This document shows positions 11,401-22,614 of a stretch of DNA of 64,000 bases, one piece after another. A model generated the notes under the pieces. The model was not told where the DNA came from and made no database searches. It was given only the letters and a program-made list of their open reading frames with translations. The stretch is taken from the NCBI GenBank assembly GCA_025603075.1, contig MU626320.1, forward strand, positions 1 to 64,000, read 5' to 3'. Each line of letters begins with the position of its first letter. Position 1 is the stretch's first letter. This stretch comes from Neoconidiobolus thromboides FSU 785. Its lineage: Eukaryota > Entomophthoromycota > Entomophthoromycetes > Entomophthorales > Neoconidiobolaceae. The translations under genes were made by a program, and so were the position numbers.

Positions 11401-14159
11401 AGATAAATAAAGAAAAACTTCTTTATTATACTGATTGGGTTGACATAATAAATATTTTTTTTTTAAATTTGGATTTTGAGTGGTTACTTTCCAATTATAT
11501 TCTAAACTTATACGTCCATTTTGTTCTTCTGGCATAACAATTTCATTTGATTGAATTGTAGTATAAATGGTTTTCTATGTAAGATTATTATTATTATGAA
11601 TTAACATTTATTTTTTAATAACAAATTTATTTATTCTTACCAAAAAATCTTGATCAAAATCTTGACCATCATTAACTCCTCTTAAATTCCTAGCATAATC
11701 CGCAAATTGCATTTTTTTTCTGACTTGATTATTATGTAAATCAGTGTTCACTAAAATAATAGAATATGCCAATACAAACACTCCATCTTTACTTTTAATA
11801 TGGGGTGGTTCTGTTTTAAAATAATGCTCTGAAAATTCTTCAAATATTCTAGCAATTAATTGTGCTTCACCAGGTAATCTAAAAGCTTCTAAAAATTCTC
11901 TCATTGCTTCATCGATTCTTTTGTTAGTAAAATTAAATTCGGAGATAAATACTTTTAATAGCTCAAAATTGGATTTTTTGGATACAAATTCTCCAAGTTC
12001 TTTTTTGTTAATACCAGAAGTAGTTAATAGAAATCGACTAGCTAATCGATTAAATGTTGGACTGTCTTTAGGGGGTAATAATCCATGTTCAATTAAATAA
12101 TCCAAACCTTTCCAAGGCTTTTGATTAAATAATTCAATTGCTTCTCTAATAACTTTTTTTTTGCTTTGAATTTGTAACAATTCTTCAATACTAGCAGTTG
12201 AACAATATTCTTCATCAATTTTATTTGAATTCATTGAACTAAAGGAAGCTGATTTTAATAAGTCATTAATTCCAGTTAATTTACTTAATATTTCATTTTC
12301 AGGCTAAAATCAAATAAAATATTATTAATTATTTGCTCACTATTATAATTATAAATATAAATATAGTCTTACTTTGATTTCTGTTATCATAATAAAGTTT
12401 AATAATATTTTTTTAATTTGATCTAACCAAATATTAGCTTTATGTGATTTTACAGAATTAACATTTTGACCAAATTTAGTTGCTGATTCGATTAAAAAAC
12501 TCATAACATCAATAGCTAAATCTGGTTGATTTAAACAGCAATCGAAATTAATAAATAATTCATTAATTAAAGATGGGTGTTGATTAATATGATTTAATAA
12601 GAAATTTGTTAGTAAAAAACTTAAATCATCATCTTTAATTTGCCTATATGAGCCTGTATGTAAAGGAGATGTTTCTAATTTATTTATACGATTTAATATC
12701 TGTTGAATCCACATTAGTTGTTGCTGTTTCAATTGATATTGAGCAGTTGATATTAATATTGATATCAAATTTAATGTTTTTGTTATAATTCCTAAATGTT
12801 CGGATTCTAATAACATCCAAAGATAACCACTTAATTGATCACAAAACATATCGGATAATGATGTAATTTTAAATAATGCTTGACCATATTTTAATAATAT
12901 ATCATTAAATATATTTAATCCTAATAATCTCATATAATTAGAATGTTGTGTACTATGTGGTTCTAATAATGTAATAATAAATTGAAATACTACTGCTAGC
13001 TTCTCGTTTTCATTTAATACAATTTTTACTATATTATAAATCATATTTTTAATTAAAATTTCACTTTGGTATCTTAATATTTTGGATAATTTTAATTGAC
13101 AAGCTAAATTAATCACTGCTTTTAATATAGATTTGACTTCTTTTATACTCAAATAAAGTATTAAGTATTCATCTTTAAGTAGTAACTCCATCACTTGAAC
13201 AATTTTTAATATAGTGATATCATCCGTTCCAGATTCTCCAGCCTCAAATTTACAGGATATTATAGATTCAGTTAATTGTTTTAAGGCTTGAGAAATATTA
13301 GGTGTAATTGGGTTTAAAATATTTGATGTTAAGAAACTCTCAATTCCACTTAAAGCTACTCCAGTTAATGAGCCAGATGTATCGGGGTTTTTTATGATAT
13401 CCATAAAAGGTGTTAATAAAGCTAATCCATCAATTTGTTGAATATCTTTGTGTTTTGAAATGAATTAATATCATAGTTAAAAAAATAATACCTAACTGTT
13501 ACCTTTTGCTTGGTTTATCAATAATCTCAAATCAATAAGTGTTTGAAGAATTTCTGGAATCTAATAAATAATTAAAATCAATGAGAATAATTTAGTCAAC
13601 TCAGACTTACTTTTGGAGGGTTAATGAACTCATATTCATCCCATTGCTCAAACTCAAAAACTTGAGTACCAATTAATTTCCCTAGTTTCCCAAAGTGATT
13701 TAAATTCGAACTATAAACTTTATTACTCTCCAAACCTCCCTTTTCCCCTTCCTCCTTCCCTTCTTCCTTTCCTTCTTTACTAAATGATCCATGCAATATA
13801 TTCGAATAAATATTTCCCAAATTATTACTACTTGGTTTATATCGATGATAACTTAATAACTGAACTATTAATTCAATGATGGAAAAATCAATTGTTTTTT
13901 TCCATTTATCACTAGGATAAGTGTTGATTGAATGCTTTAAATTTTTCAGGGTTTCGGAGCTACCAATAGGTTGATCTTCTTCTTCAATATTCGACTGTTC
14001 GGCTGATTTTAAAGGGGTTACATTTGATACTAGAGGAGCTATACTTGACTCGATTGCCTCTCTAGATGAAATTAACGGTGCTTTCTCTTCAGCTTTAATG
14101 TTTTTTTCCATTAAACTATTATCTTCCATTGTATTTATTTTTTCATTATTTGATTCCAT
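8496..14159 (-). CDS. Sec7-domain ARF guanine-nucleotide exchange factor (GBF1/GEA family)
   Basis: It activates ARF GTPases at the early Golgi for COPI coat recruitment. Minus-strand exons are 14159-13611, 13560-13503, 13445-12373, 12303-11641, 11574-11373, 11322-10043, 9979-9843 and 9789-8496 (5256 nt, 1751 aa). The N-terminal DCB/HUS region includes PFMDIIKNPDTSGSLTG, the counterpart of GBF1 PFLEVIR-DTTGPITG. The Sec7 domain spans about residues 595-775 with the glutamic finger in FRLPGEAQ (E706) and NTDLHNNQV. NEIVMPEEQNG and the HDS domains follow. FRLPGE, EEQ and overall order fit GBF1/GEA rather than BIG/SEC7. The first exon has a low-complexity KEGKEEGKEEG tract and the C-tail is acidic. 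The first ATG after an in-frame TTG-initiated extension was used; the first ~60 residues are uncertain. Confidence 0.92.
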
Positions 14160-14956
14160 GTTTTCTTTTTTATTTATACAATGAATTTTTTTAATGTCAC
14201 CTTTTTGAATTATCAACGTGGTTTAAAAAATGTTAATTTAGTTAAAATCAAATCAAATCCAAGAATGTTTAGCCAATTATTTTAAGCCATTCTATTGATT
14301 TATTTGGAGTTTGAAGGATGATGTGATTTGCAGTATCAAAAAATTAGTTGTTAAAAATGAGAGGTTGATAATTTAGAGTTTTTAAATTAAATGATGGAAG
14401 ATCCTGATTCAAATAGAGAATTTCAATGCCATTTTGGCCCTCTCATTTTATTTTGTTTAATAAAATCTCAATCTTAGAATTCTATTATATTTAATTATAA
14501 ATAAAGATTTAGCTAAAAAAATTTATTCAAGACAATGTTATTTATTTAACAACAATTTCTAGTGTATTTATACTAGTCATACTACTTATTATAATAATAT
14601 TCACGTTATTTATTAGAATAGCTTGAGTAACGAATAACCAATGAATAGCAACATCTATTGTAACACTTACATTATTATTATATTCTAGAGTAATAGTGTA
14701 TTTACAATAAAGTATCAATTTAATAATTATATAATAATTTAGAAACTGTAAGTTATATACTATAGAGTCTAACAATTATAACCAATTATTGGTAATAGGA
14801 TGATAGAATTGTATCATTTAAATTATTTCTAAGAGATTTTAACTATACAATAATCTTTTGGGGGTAAATAAATAGAATTTGTAGAGTGAGTTTATAAAAA
14901 ATTTAGTAAACATAGCCATTAATGGACTCTCGATTTCTATACTGAAACTTTAGAAC

Positions 14957-15420
14957 TGTGAAACCTGGTGCTCAGTGTTTGGAGTCAAAAACAGTTATTA
15001 CCTGGCTGATTACACTATAAGTCGAAAGGTCTTAGTTTATGTGACTAAGATAGACTTGGATTATGAAGAATAGCGCGTAATAGGCTACAGGCTATGTAAA
15101 ACAAATAGAATAAACAATACTACTGTAAAATCTACATAAAATATTATTAAGAAAACTTAATGGCTTTATTAAATGTTCGAGATATGAGGGAATAATTCAG
15201 TTAAAAAGCCTCGAACTACTATACTCTGAAAACTCTTTTATACTCTGAAAACTATAAATACCAAAATGAGAAGATAATATTCTTTGGGATAGAGCTAGAA
15301 ATCCTCTTAGCAAATCAAACTAAGAACGTAGGATTGATTTTCTCTGAACTCGAGAACACAACAGCTTAGGCGGTTGTTATGCTATAATTAACCATGGGAC
15401 TGACAAAGCGATATCTCATA
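14957..15420 (-). mobile_element. Solo LTR, copy A
   Basis: This 464-bp element starts TGTGAAAC, ends ATCTCATA and is flanked by GAAC on both sides (14953-14956 and 15421-15424). A TATA box (GAGTATAAAAGAG) read on the minus strand sets the orientation. An internal ~20-bp duplication (TATACTCTGAAAAC twice, near 15221-15253) is unique to this copy. No gag or pol coding sequence adjoins. Confidence 0.85.
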
Positions 15421-16062
15421 GAACCTCAGAAAATCTTAAACTAGAAGAAAATAGTATTTAGGTCTAGACTAAGTTCTACATTAATTTAAAAGGCTTCTTT
15501 TTTGTAAACATAGAAATTGAAAGTTTGTAAGTAGTTATCATCAATATTAAACTAGCACTATATCAACATTTCTGTCATGTTTTGTTAACTATTCTTCCTG
15601 TAATTGTATAAATTTTTAATCTATTTTAAATAACTAGTAGTAAAAAACTGTGTAAAATAGATAAGCAATAAATGTACTATATAAAAGAACTTGTAACAAT
15701 TAATTCTCATTAAAAAAAATTTTTTGATTAAATTTACCAAACTAATGTTTAGTAAATTGGCTGTATTAACTTTTCATATAATTTTCTTAAAAATGTATTT
15801 ACATTAGTATTAGAAAGTTTATATAAAAAGGAAAATAAAATTATTAATATAATTCAAAAAATATGATAAGATTATTAGGTTTAGGAATTGGCCTTTTGTT
15901 ATTTTAATGTAAACTACCAATCAAAGTTAGGATATATATATACTTCCATATCCTGTTATTATCACTTATATCATTTCTTTAACAAGTTTAATTTTTACCT
16001 TTTCCTCTTTTTATTTTTTCGGAAGTTTACGTAAAAAAATCTTGATAGCTTTATGGTATAAT

Positions 16063-16380
16063 ATAATTTGTTAAAGATAGTAAATAGTCAACTTCAAGCA
16101 AAAAGTAAAATAAAATAGGTATAGAGATAAAAATAGGGATTAAATAATTAGCTTTTTTATTTCATCAATACAATTATAAACTATAATATTATAACTCCTT
16201 TTATTTTTCTAGAAAGGGTCATTTTTAACTCTTTTTTCTTAACCTAAAAAATATTGATAAAGATTATACTAGATAGAGTTTTTTTGATGAAAGATATCAT
16301 TATCTAAGTAAAGAAAAGATACTTATCATATAATGACAAACAATTAAGACATTGACAGAAGAAGAAATGTTTAACTCTTT
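16063..16380 (+). promoter_or_regulatory. Conserved upstream region of the repeat-peptide gene
   Basis: About 315 bp are almost identical to the reverse complement of 37295-37608, upstream of the paralogous gene. Shared blocks include TAGTCAACTTCAAGCAAAA, GATGAAAGATATCATTATC and GAAGAAATGTTTAACTCTTT. A TATA-like GTATATAAACC lies at about 16452-16462, 70-80 bp before the ATG. Confidence 0.8.
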
Positions 16381-16530
16381 AGAACTTCTTCAATCATCAT
16401 AAAGGAATTCACTCGACTGTAATAAAAACATATCACAAGATACCAACAAAAGTATATAAACCCCATAGCAACACTATAACTTAAACATCAAAAAAAATAC
16501 AATTTTTATTGACTTGTAAAAATTAAAAAA

Positions 16531-16983
16531 ATGAAATTGACTTCCTATATTGTTTTATTCGGTATAATTGCTTCCTCTTCTAGCCTTTCTCTAAAAAATG
16601 TCCGTGAGGTTAGTAAAAATACTTTAGGACGACGTTTTATTCCTCCTCAGTTATTTGATCAATTGGCATCAGCTAAAGCTTTTTTTAGACGCAAATATCA
16701 AGTTGATAGTAATGGAGGTGAAGTCTTAAGTAAACGTTTTGATCAAATGTTTATGGATGCACTTAATGGACGTATTCCTGGAGTTAACTATCGTAGAGGT
16801 AAAGAGGGAGACAAGAGTTTAAGTAAACGTTTTGATCAAATGTTTATGGATGCAGTTAATGGACGTATTCCTGGAGTTAACTATCGTAGAGGTAAAGAGG
16901 GAGACGAGAGTTTAAGTAAACGTTTTGATCAAATGTTTATGGATGCAGTTAATGGACGTATTCCTGGAGTTAACTATCGCTGA
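16531..16983 (+). CDS. Secreted Kex2-processed repeat-peptide precursor (paralog 1)
   Basis: This 150-aa protein is intronless. Residues 1-20 form a signal peptide (MKLTSYIVLFGIIASSSSLS). A pro-region with FIPPQLFDQLASAKAFF (36-52) is bracketed by RR34-35 and RR53-54. Three copies of the 18-mer FDQMFMDAVNGRIPGVNY (70-87 with L for V, 101-118, 132-149) follow, each preceded by KR and followed by R or RR. Spacers GKEGDKSLSKR separate them, so the unit is 31 aa. This is the layout of a prohormone-like precursor cut by a Kex2/furin-type protease in the secretory pathway, as in fungal pheromone precursors and Kex2-processed repeat proteins. No known mature peptide is recognised. It shares signal, pro-region and promoter with the gene at 36627-37148. 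Confidence 0.85.
   Translation: MKLTSYIVLFGIIASSSSLSLKNVREVSKNTLGRRFIPPQLFDQLASAKAFFRRKYQVDSNGGEVLSKRFDQMFMDALNGRIPGVNYRRGKEGDKSLSKRFDQMFMDAVNGRIPGVNYRRGKEGDESLSKRFDQMFMDAVNGRIPGVNYR
16726..16982 (+). repeat. 93-bp tandem repeat inside the peptide gene
   Basis: Units start at 16726, 16819 and 16912 (last one partial). They are nearly identical and each encodes one KR-FDQMFMDA...NY-RR cassette, pointing to recent expansion or gene conversion. Confidence 0.93.
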
Positions 16984-17197
16984 AATAATAAAAGGAGTAA
17001 CTACATTTAGTCATGTAGAATAATTAAAGGTTTTGAATACTAAAAATTTCAAATTTCAAATTCACATTATTTAGTTTTGTATATAGAAATCACAGGGGAA
17101 AAGTGTAGTTTAGTATAATGTTTTGATGTTTAATAAAAGTACGTTATAGAACCTTAAGATAATCGAAACAATTGATTCTAAAAAAAGAGTAGACAAA

Positions 17198-17304
17198 ATA
17201 TGGGGATGTATTTTTGTGTTTAAGAATTTTGTTAACAATTTTTCCACTTAAATAGCATTTAAAAGATGGAAAAAGTAATGAAATCAAAAAAAACATCCCC
17301 ATAT
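17198..17304 (+). repeat. MITE-like element, copy 3
   Basis: A near-consensus copy, from ATATGGGGATGTATTTTTG to AACATCCCCATAT. Confidence 0.9.
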
Positions 17305-17780
17305 TCAAACTTAAAGCCTGAGGGAATTTCAATTGAAATTGTTTAGTTAAATAGATGTTACAAAACACTAACTTCAAAAAATGATTAATAATAAGAAAAC
17401 ACAATTTTAAAAAGAAACATAACTTCTAAACATAATTCTCAAATGTCTTTGGACTTCAAGTCTGTTATTTACAATTTTTAAAATAGATTCCAAATTCATT
17501 TCTCATTTTCTTTTTGATTGAATAAATTCCTTCTTAGCCTTTTTACCTAGCCATGTTTTAAAATAGTGCTATTTAGTATGCTATAGAAAATTCATGTTAT
17601 TTTTGATAAATGCTTTGTTATCATGTTTTTAAAAAATTGTCTATCATTTTTCTAAATAATAGCTATACTTTTGGAGATAAAATAAAATTTTACTTATTAA
17701 TTTATTAAATTAATTGTATTTTTAAATTACTTGTAAGATTAACTTTGTAAGATTAACTACAAACTAAAAACTGAGTATCA

Positions 17781-17883
17781 TTTGGGGATGTATCTTTGTG
17801 TTTAAGGATTTTACTAACAAATTTTCTGCTCAAATAGTGCTTAAAAAATGGAAAAAGTGAAGCCAAAAAAGATATTCCCATTT
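17781..17883 (+). repeat. MITE-like element, copy 4 (diverged)
   Basis: It begins TTTGGGGATGTATCTTTG and ends GATATTCCCATTT; the right inverted repeat has decayed. Confidence 0.8.
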
Positions 17884-18010
17884 AAAGATTAAAAATCAGT
17901 CTGAAAAAAATAAAAAAAATAAAGAGTAATCAAGGATAAGTAAAGTAACAAAAAAGGACATAAAAAATTAAACTATTGTTTATCAATAGATATGTTACTA
18001 AATTACAAAA

Positions 18011-18270
18011 ATAGAGTTAATCTCCTATATTGTTTTGCCATTAATTATTGCTTTATCTCCTTAACTTATTAGTTTAAAAAACTTTTGATTCTATATCTGA
18101 TAACAACTAAAGTAAAAGCTATGCTGGAAGCATTATCAAAAACTAGAAAGAATTTTATAGAACTGATAGATTTTGGGCTTGCTTTAAAAAGTTTAATTAC
18201 TGTAGTAGATCCAATAATACTTTTTACTTCTATTTTAAAACATATTACGTCCTTTAATAACGTAATCTAG
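18011..18270 (+). pseudogene. Relic of the Kex2 repeat-peptide gene family
   Basis: Translation gives ELISYIVLPLIIALSP, a stop, then LISLKNF, aligning with KLTSYIVLFGIIASSSSLSLKNV of the intact gene. The start codon is ATA instead of ATG, and stops follow at the signal-peptide end and again shortly after. The downstream part keeps no recognisable repeat cassette. Coding start was placed by alignment to the intact paralog; the 3' limit is a guess. Confidence 0.75.
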
Positions 18271-18447
18271 GAACTCATTGTGAATAAGGTAGTTAACTCC
18301 TAATTCTTATAAATTTTATTGAATTTTATAAAATATTTCAAGTCAATCTATCAAGTTAAAAGTTTCAGTTTACTATGAGATGCTTTATTTGATAAGTAAA
18401 TGGTACTATAAGAATGAGTTTGTATATTTAGCACTTTATTTAAACAA

Positions 18448-18556
18448 TATATGGGAGTGTTTTTTTTGACTTCATTATTTTTTCCATTTTTTAAGCACTA
18501 TTTAAGCAGAAAATTTGTTAGTAAAATTCTTAAACACAAAAATACATCCTCATATA
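18448..18556 (-). repeat. MITE-like element, copy 5
   Basis: It begins ATATGGGAGTGTTTTTTTTG and ends AATACATCCTCATATA. Confidence 0.88.
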
Positions 18557-19485
18557 TAGTTTAAAGTTTAGTTTTAGATTTTTAAAGAGAGCTAATATAA
18601 CGAGTTCAAAAAAAATAGCAAATTGTTAAAGACAAGGTTGATTAAAATAGCAAAAATAAATTAATAACTCAGTTGTTATTGAGTTAATTTGTTTCTTATA
18701 GAAATTCGATTGAATTATCAATAGCATTATAAGTAACTTCGCTTTAATGGAGTGTAATAAAACTTATAAAAAAACTTATTTTATCATTATACTTTATTGT
18801 TGTTTTTAAATAACTCAAATTAATATGCTTGATAAAATATCAATAAGTTGAAAACATCAAATCGGTAAATTAAATAAATTTCTTATTTCATATAAGAAAA
18901 TGAAATCATACCAATAGAAAGTTAAAAGGCGATATTAAATATAAAATCAAAAATTTTAAGTTTCTAAAATACTATCATCACACCTATTAACCTATCAACT
19001 ACTTTAAAACTAATTGATAATAATTTATTATACCGATATTGAACCATTAAATTTCATATTTCATATTTCAATGAGGTATTTTAGCTTAAATAAAATAACT
19101 CCCATTTTAATTAATGGATAAAATAGAAATATAAGCAACATACTATAATAAGTAGTAACATTTTAACAACTCTAAAAATTAATAGAGAAGGTTCAGATTT
19201 AATAAAAAATGCTAAAGATTAATGCTATAGTTCAATTTACCCTAATTGATGTCGAATGTTGATATCTTTATTAGTTAGTATTTTTATTAGTTGACTTTAT
19301 TTAATAAAGGCTAAATGACATAATAAATAAGTATATTATAAGAGAAATTGAATAACTTATTAACAAATAATATATTAATAATTATAACTTTACTTGTATT
19401 GATCAACAGAATATTGCGCTTCAAGATATCGCCTAAATTAGTTTTCCCATTGAATTGGGTTCCACTAAGCAGGGTAGTTTACTGA

Positions 19486-19497
19486 GTATAAAAAGTT
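19486..19497 (+). promoter_or_regulatory. TATA box of the multicopper oxidase gene
   Basis: GAGTATAAAAAG lies about 40 bp before the ATG at 19535. Confidence 0.6.
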
Positions 19498-19534
19498 GAG
19501 GGAAATACATTGTTGATTATTCAAATATTAGAAT

Positions 19535-21274
19535 ATGAGATTACTTTTACCTTTAATTTATTTGACTCAATTAATATTGAGCAAAGAAGTGAGTCAAGAA
19601 TGGACTCTTACCGATGCTAAAATGGCACCTGATAACTTTGTAGTCGATGGGGTATTAATCAATGGTCAATTCCCAGGTCCTCAAATTGATGCTACTGCTG
19701 GTGATTCAATCAAAATCAAAGTGAATAATCAATTACATAAGAATGTAACTATTCATTGGCATGGAATTACTCAAAAAGGATCCATTAAAGCGGATGGAGC
19801 ACCTATGGTCACTCAAGAACCTATAATGCCAGGAAAGAGTTACATTTATAGTTTTAATTTACATGATCAAAGTGGTACTTACTTTTATCATGCTCATACA
19901 GATATGGATTCAGAGCATATTTATGGAGCATTAATTGTTCAAGATAAAAAAGAAATTTGGAATGATATTATTAAATTTAATTCGGAATATAAATATGATG
20001 AAGAAATAACTGTCTTATTGTCTGAAAGATGGCATAAAACAACAGAAGAACTAATTCATGGCTTAACTACTGTTCCTTTTAAATTTAGTAATCAATCCCA
20101 AAGTATATTAACTAACGGTAGAACTTATCAAAAATGGGAGAATAATATGAATGGTGGTACTGCTGAAGATTTAAAGAGATTCAATGATGGCTTTAGTGTT
20201 ATTAATGTAAAACCAAATAAAACATATAGATTACGTTTGATAGGTGCTAATGGCTATTCTCTATTTACATATAACATTGAAGGTCATGATTTAACTATTA
20301 TTGAAGCAGATGGCACTTTAATTGATCCTATTAAAGTAGATAGAGTAGAATTAAGTAGTGGTCAACGATATTCTGTATTATTGAAAACAAACAAAAAAGT
20401 AGATAATTATTATATGTATACCCAAGTGAGTGATGAATTAAGACCTGAAGCACGTAAACCAGTAGCTAAAAATGGAGTAGCTATTCTTCATTATGATGGC
20501 GCAAAGAGTACTTCATCTTTAATACGTACAGATAAACAAGTACCTGGATTACAATTTGAATATTCCCATTGGGTAGAATCTAAACTATTTACTTCTAAAT
20601 GGTACAATAAAGGATTATCTAAACATTTTTACCCAGTACCAAAGAAGGCAACTAAAGAAATCAATTTAATAGTTACATTAAGAAAACCAAATACAATATC
20701 AAGATGGTTTATCAATGATAATGATAATAAACCAAGGGATAGTGTATTAATTGAAGATATGCAGTCTGGAAAATATAAACCAAGTGCAGGTATTTATGAA
20801 ATTAAAGAAGGTGATGATGTTCAAATTATTGTACAACATACAATGCCAACTGGTAAACATTGTGAAGTTCATCCATGGCATTTACATGGTCATTCATTCT
20901 ATGTTGTTGGACATGGTGATGGATTTTATGATCCAAAAGTAGATGGTCCGAAGATTGATAATTATTTAGCGACTACTAAGAATAATCCTATTTTAAGAGA
21001 CACTTATACTCAATTTATTACAGATGTTCCGGAAGTGGGTAAACCTCTAAATCAAACTAATTCTAGACTTGGCCCTATTGATGATAGTGTAGATATGTTT
21101 TCTGGACTTGATGGATTAGGTGAAAAACCACTCAATTCAGATGATCTTCCTTGTGGTTGGTATGCTATTCGCTTTAAGGCTGATAACCCAGGGGCTTGGT
21201 TTATGCATTGTCATATGGCAGCTCATATCATCATGGGTAAAATAGTTATTATTAACTATGTTCCTAAGAATTAA
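19535..21274 (+). CDS. Secreted multicopper oxidase (laccase / ascorbate-oxidase family)
   Basis: It oxidises a phenolic, metal or ascorbate-type substrate with four-electron reduction of O2. The 579-aa protein is intronless with signal peptide MRLLLPLIYLTQLILS and several N-glycosylation sequons. All trinuclear copper motifs are present: HWHG (74-77), HAH (119-121), HPWHLHGH (446-453) and HCHMAAHIIMG (558-568). Three cupredoxin domains are implied by these spacings. No C-terminal membrane segment or GPI signal is seen, so it is soluble, unlike Fet3 ferroxidases. The residue ten after the type-1 copper cysteine (C559) is Lys569, where Met, Leu or Phe normally sits beside type-1 copper. The substrate cannot be assigned. 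Confidence 0.93.
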   Translation: MRLLLPLIYLTQLILSKEVSQEWTLTDAKMAPDNFVVDGVLINGQFPGPQIDATAGDSIKIKVNNQLHKNVTIHWHGITQKGSIKADGAPMVTQEPIMPGKSYIYSFNLHDQSGTYFYHAHTDMDSEHIYGALIVQDKKEIWNDIIKFNSEYKYDEEITVLLSERWHKTTEELIHGLTTVPFKFSNQSQSILTNGRTYQKWENNMNGGTAEDLKRFNDGFSVINVKPNKTYRLRLIGANGYSLFTYNIEGHDLTIIEADGTLIDPIKVDRVELSSGQRYSVLLKTNKKVDNYYMYTQVSDELRPEARKPVAKNGVAILHYDGAKSTSSLIRTDKQVPGLQFEYSHWVESKLFTSKWYNKGLSKHFYPVPKKATKEINLIVTLRKPNTISRWFINDNDNKPRDSVLIEDMQSGKYKPSAGIYEIKEGDDVQIIVQHTMPTGKHCEVHPWHLHGHSFYVVGHGDGFYDPKVDGPKIDNYLATTKNNPILRDTYTQFITDVPEVGKPLNQTNSRLGPIDDSVDMFSGLDGLGEKPLNSDDLPCGWYAIRFKADNPGAWFMHCHMAAHIIMGKIVIINYVPKN

Positions 21275-21324
21275 AATTTATTAAAAAAAATAAATTATTT
21301 ATATTTTTTTTTAATATTCTTTTT

Positions 21325-21388
21325 AATTGTTTTTAGTTTTTATTGTTTTTATTGTTTTTATTGTTTTTATTGTTTTTATTTTTTTTGT
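21325..21388. repeat. (TTTTATTG)n-type tandem repeat
   Basis: About six copies of a 9-10-nt unit TTGTTTTTA(T) occur just downstream of the multicopper oxidase stop codon. Confidence 0.85.
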
Positions 21389-21390
21389 TT

Positions 21391-21500
21391 ATATATGGGA
21401 AGGATTTTTTTTGTTTAAGAATTTTATTAGCAATTTTTTCACTTAAATAGCACTTAAAAAATGGAAAAAGTAATGAAATCAAAAAAAATACCCTTATATG
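21391..21500 (+). repeat. MITE-like element, copy 6
   Basis: It begins ATATATGGGAAGGATTTTTT and ends AAATACCCTTATATG; it lies 117 bp after the oxidase stop. Confidence 0.85.
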
Positions 21501-21733
21501 TATAGTATAATATTAATTAATTAATTATTGATACTTAAGAAAAATTTAAAATAAACTATAAAAGGAGCCTTTATTTGAATCATTTTAACTTTTAGAATAA
21601 ATTAATCAACGTTCTATAATATTATCTAATCAACTAATTTGAGACAGCTAATAGAATCTACTAAATATCAATAAATATAAAATTATAATAATAGTAAAGA
21701 TGATAATAAGAGAGTTCATTATCTTTATTTTAT

Positions 21734-21843
21734 TATATAGGGATGTATTTTTTTGTTTAAGGACTTAAGTAACAACCTTTCCCCTCAAATAGCGCTTAAA
21801 AAATAGAAAAGTAATAAAACCAAAAAAAACATCCCCATATATT
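21734..21843 (+). repeat. MITE-like element, copy 7
   Basis: It begins TATATAGGGATGTATTTTTT and ends AAACATCCCCATATATT. Confidence 0.88.
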
Positions 21844-22141
21844 ATATTAAAGTCATATATGATAAAATAACTTAGAAAGTACTATTATCTAAAGCAATAA
21901 ATGAGTTGTAGTTATAAAAGCGATAAAGTTTTAATAACTTATTAATAATAATAAGTTGTAATTAAACCCCAAAATTAAAACTATAAAGTTTATATTTTGT
22001 TAATTATAAATGAATCTAAAATCTAATTGTTTTTAAAAAAAGCTTATTTATAAATAAAAACAATAAATAACAGATAATGATATATATAAAATACACTAAA
22101 GTTGTGAAAAAATGAGACAAATAATCTCTAGATAACAGTTA

Positions 22142-22249
22142 CATATGGGAATGTTTTTTTAGGCTTCATTATTTTTTCTATCGTTTAAGCGCTGTTTGAG
22201 TGGAAAAATTGTTAGTAGAATTCTTGAATACAAAACATATCCTCATATA
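22142..22249 (-). repeat. MITE-like element, copy 8
   Basis: It begins CATATGGGAATGTTTTTTTA and ends ACATATCCTCATATAA. Confidence 0.85.
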
Positions 22250-22614
22250 AAGTTCAAATTTTATCAAGTACAAGAAAAATGATAACAAATTACAAGTGTT
22301 TATTAAGTGAAATCAAATGTTTAGTTAACTAATGTAAACTCAAATTCATTACAAAAAAAAGTTTATTTCTGATATATTCTATTATTTTAAAGCTTAAATA
22401 AGATCACAAAAGAATTATACAAGGTAAGTTAAAAATACAAAAATATAAATATATAAGTCCTAACTTATATACTCTTAATTGATATTACAACAATTATTCA
22501 ATTCAAATCATAAGCTATTATTGTTAATAAATTTAAAAATTTAAAAACAAAGTATTATGAGAGTTAAATTTTATAATCAAAAAATAGAAGTTTTCATTTA
22601 TTAAAAGTGATGAT

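Larger units (their letters stand above)
14160..16530. other. Spacer with one solo LTR and the repeat-peptide promoter
   Basis: No gene is recognised. The stretch holds solo LTR A (14957-15420) and, from about 16063, the promoter region that is shared with the paralogous peptide gene at 36.6-37.1 kb. Confidence 0.6.
16984..19534. other. Spacer with MITE copies 3-5 and a peptide-gene relic
   Basis: Apart from the listed elements and the relic at 18011-18270, no gene is seen. A TATA box GAGTATAAAAAG at about 19486-19497 precedes the multicopper oxidase start by roughly 40 bp. Confidence 0.6.
21275..22614. other. Spacer with tandem repeat and MITE copies 6-8
   Basis: No gene is seen. It holds a short tandem repeat 3' of the oxidase gene and three inverted-repeat elements within 860 bp. 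Confidence 0.6.

Noticed and set aside
14542-14775. 77-codon hydrophobic minus-strand frame
   Set aside because: It begins at TTG, is composed of Ile/Asn/Tyr codons expected from A+T-rich sequence, and resembles nothing.
17144-17404. 86-codon minus-strand reading frame
   Set aside because: It spans MITE copy 3 and has no family resemblance.
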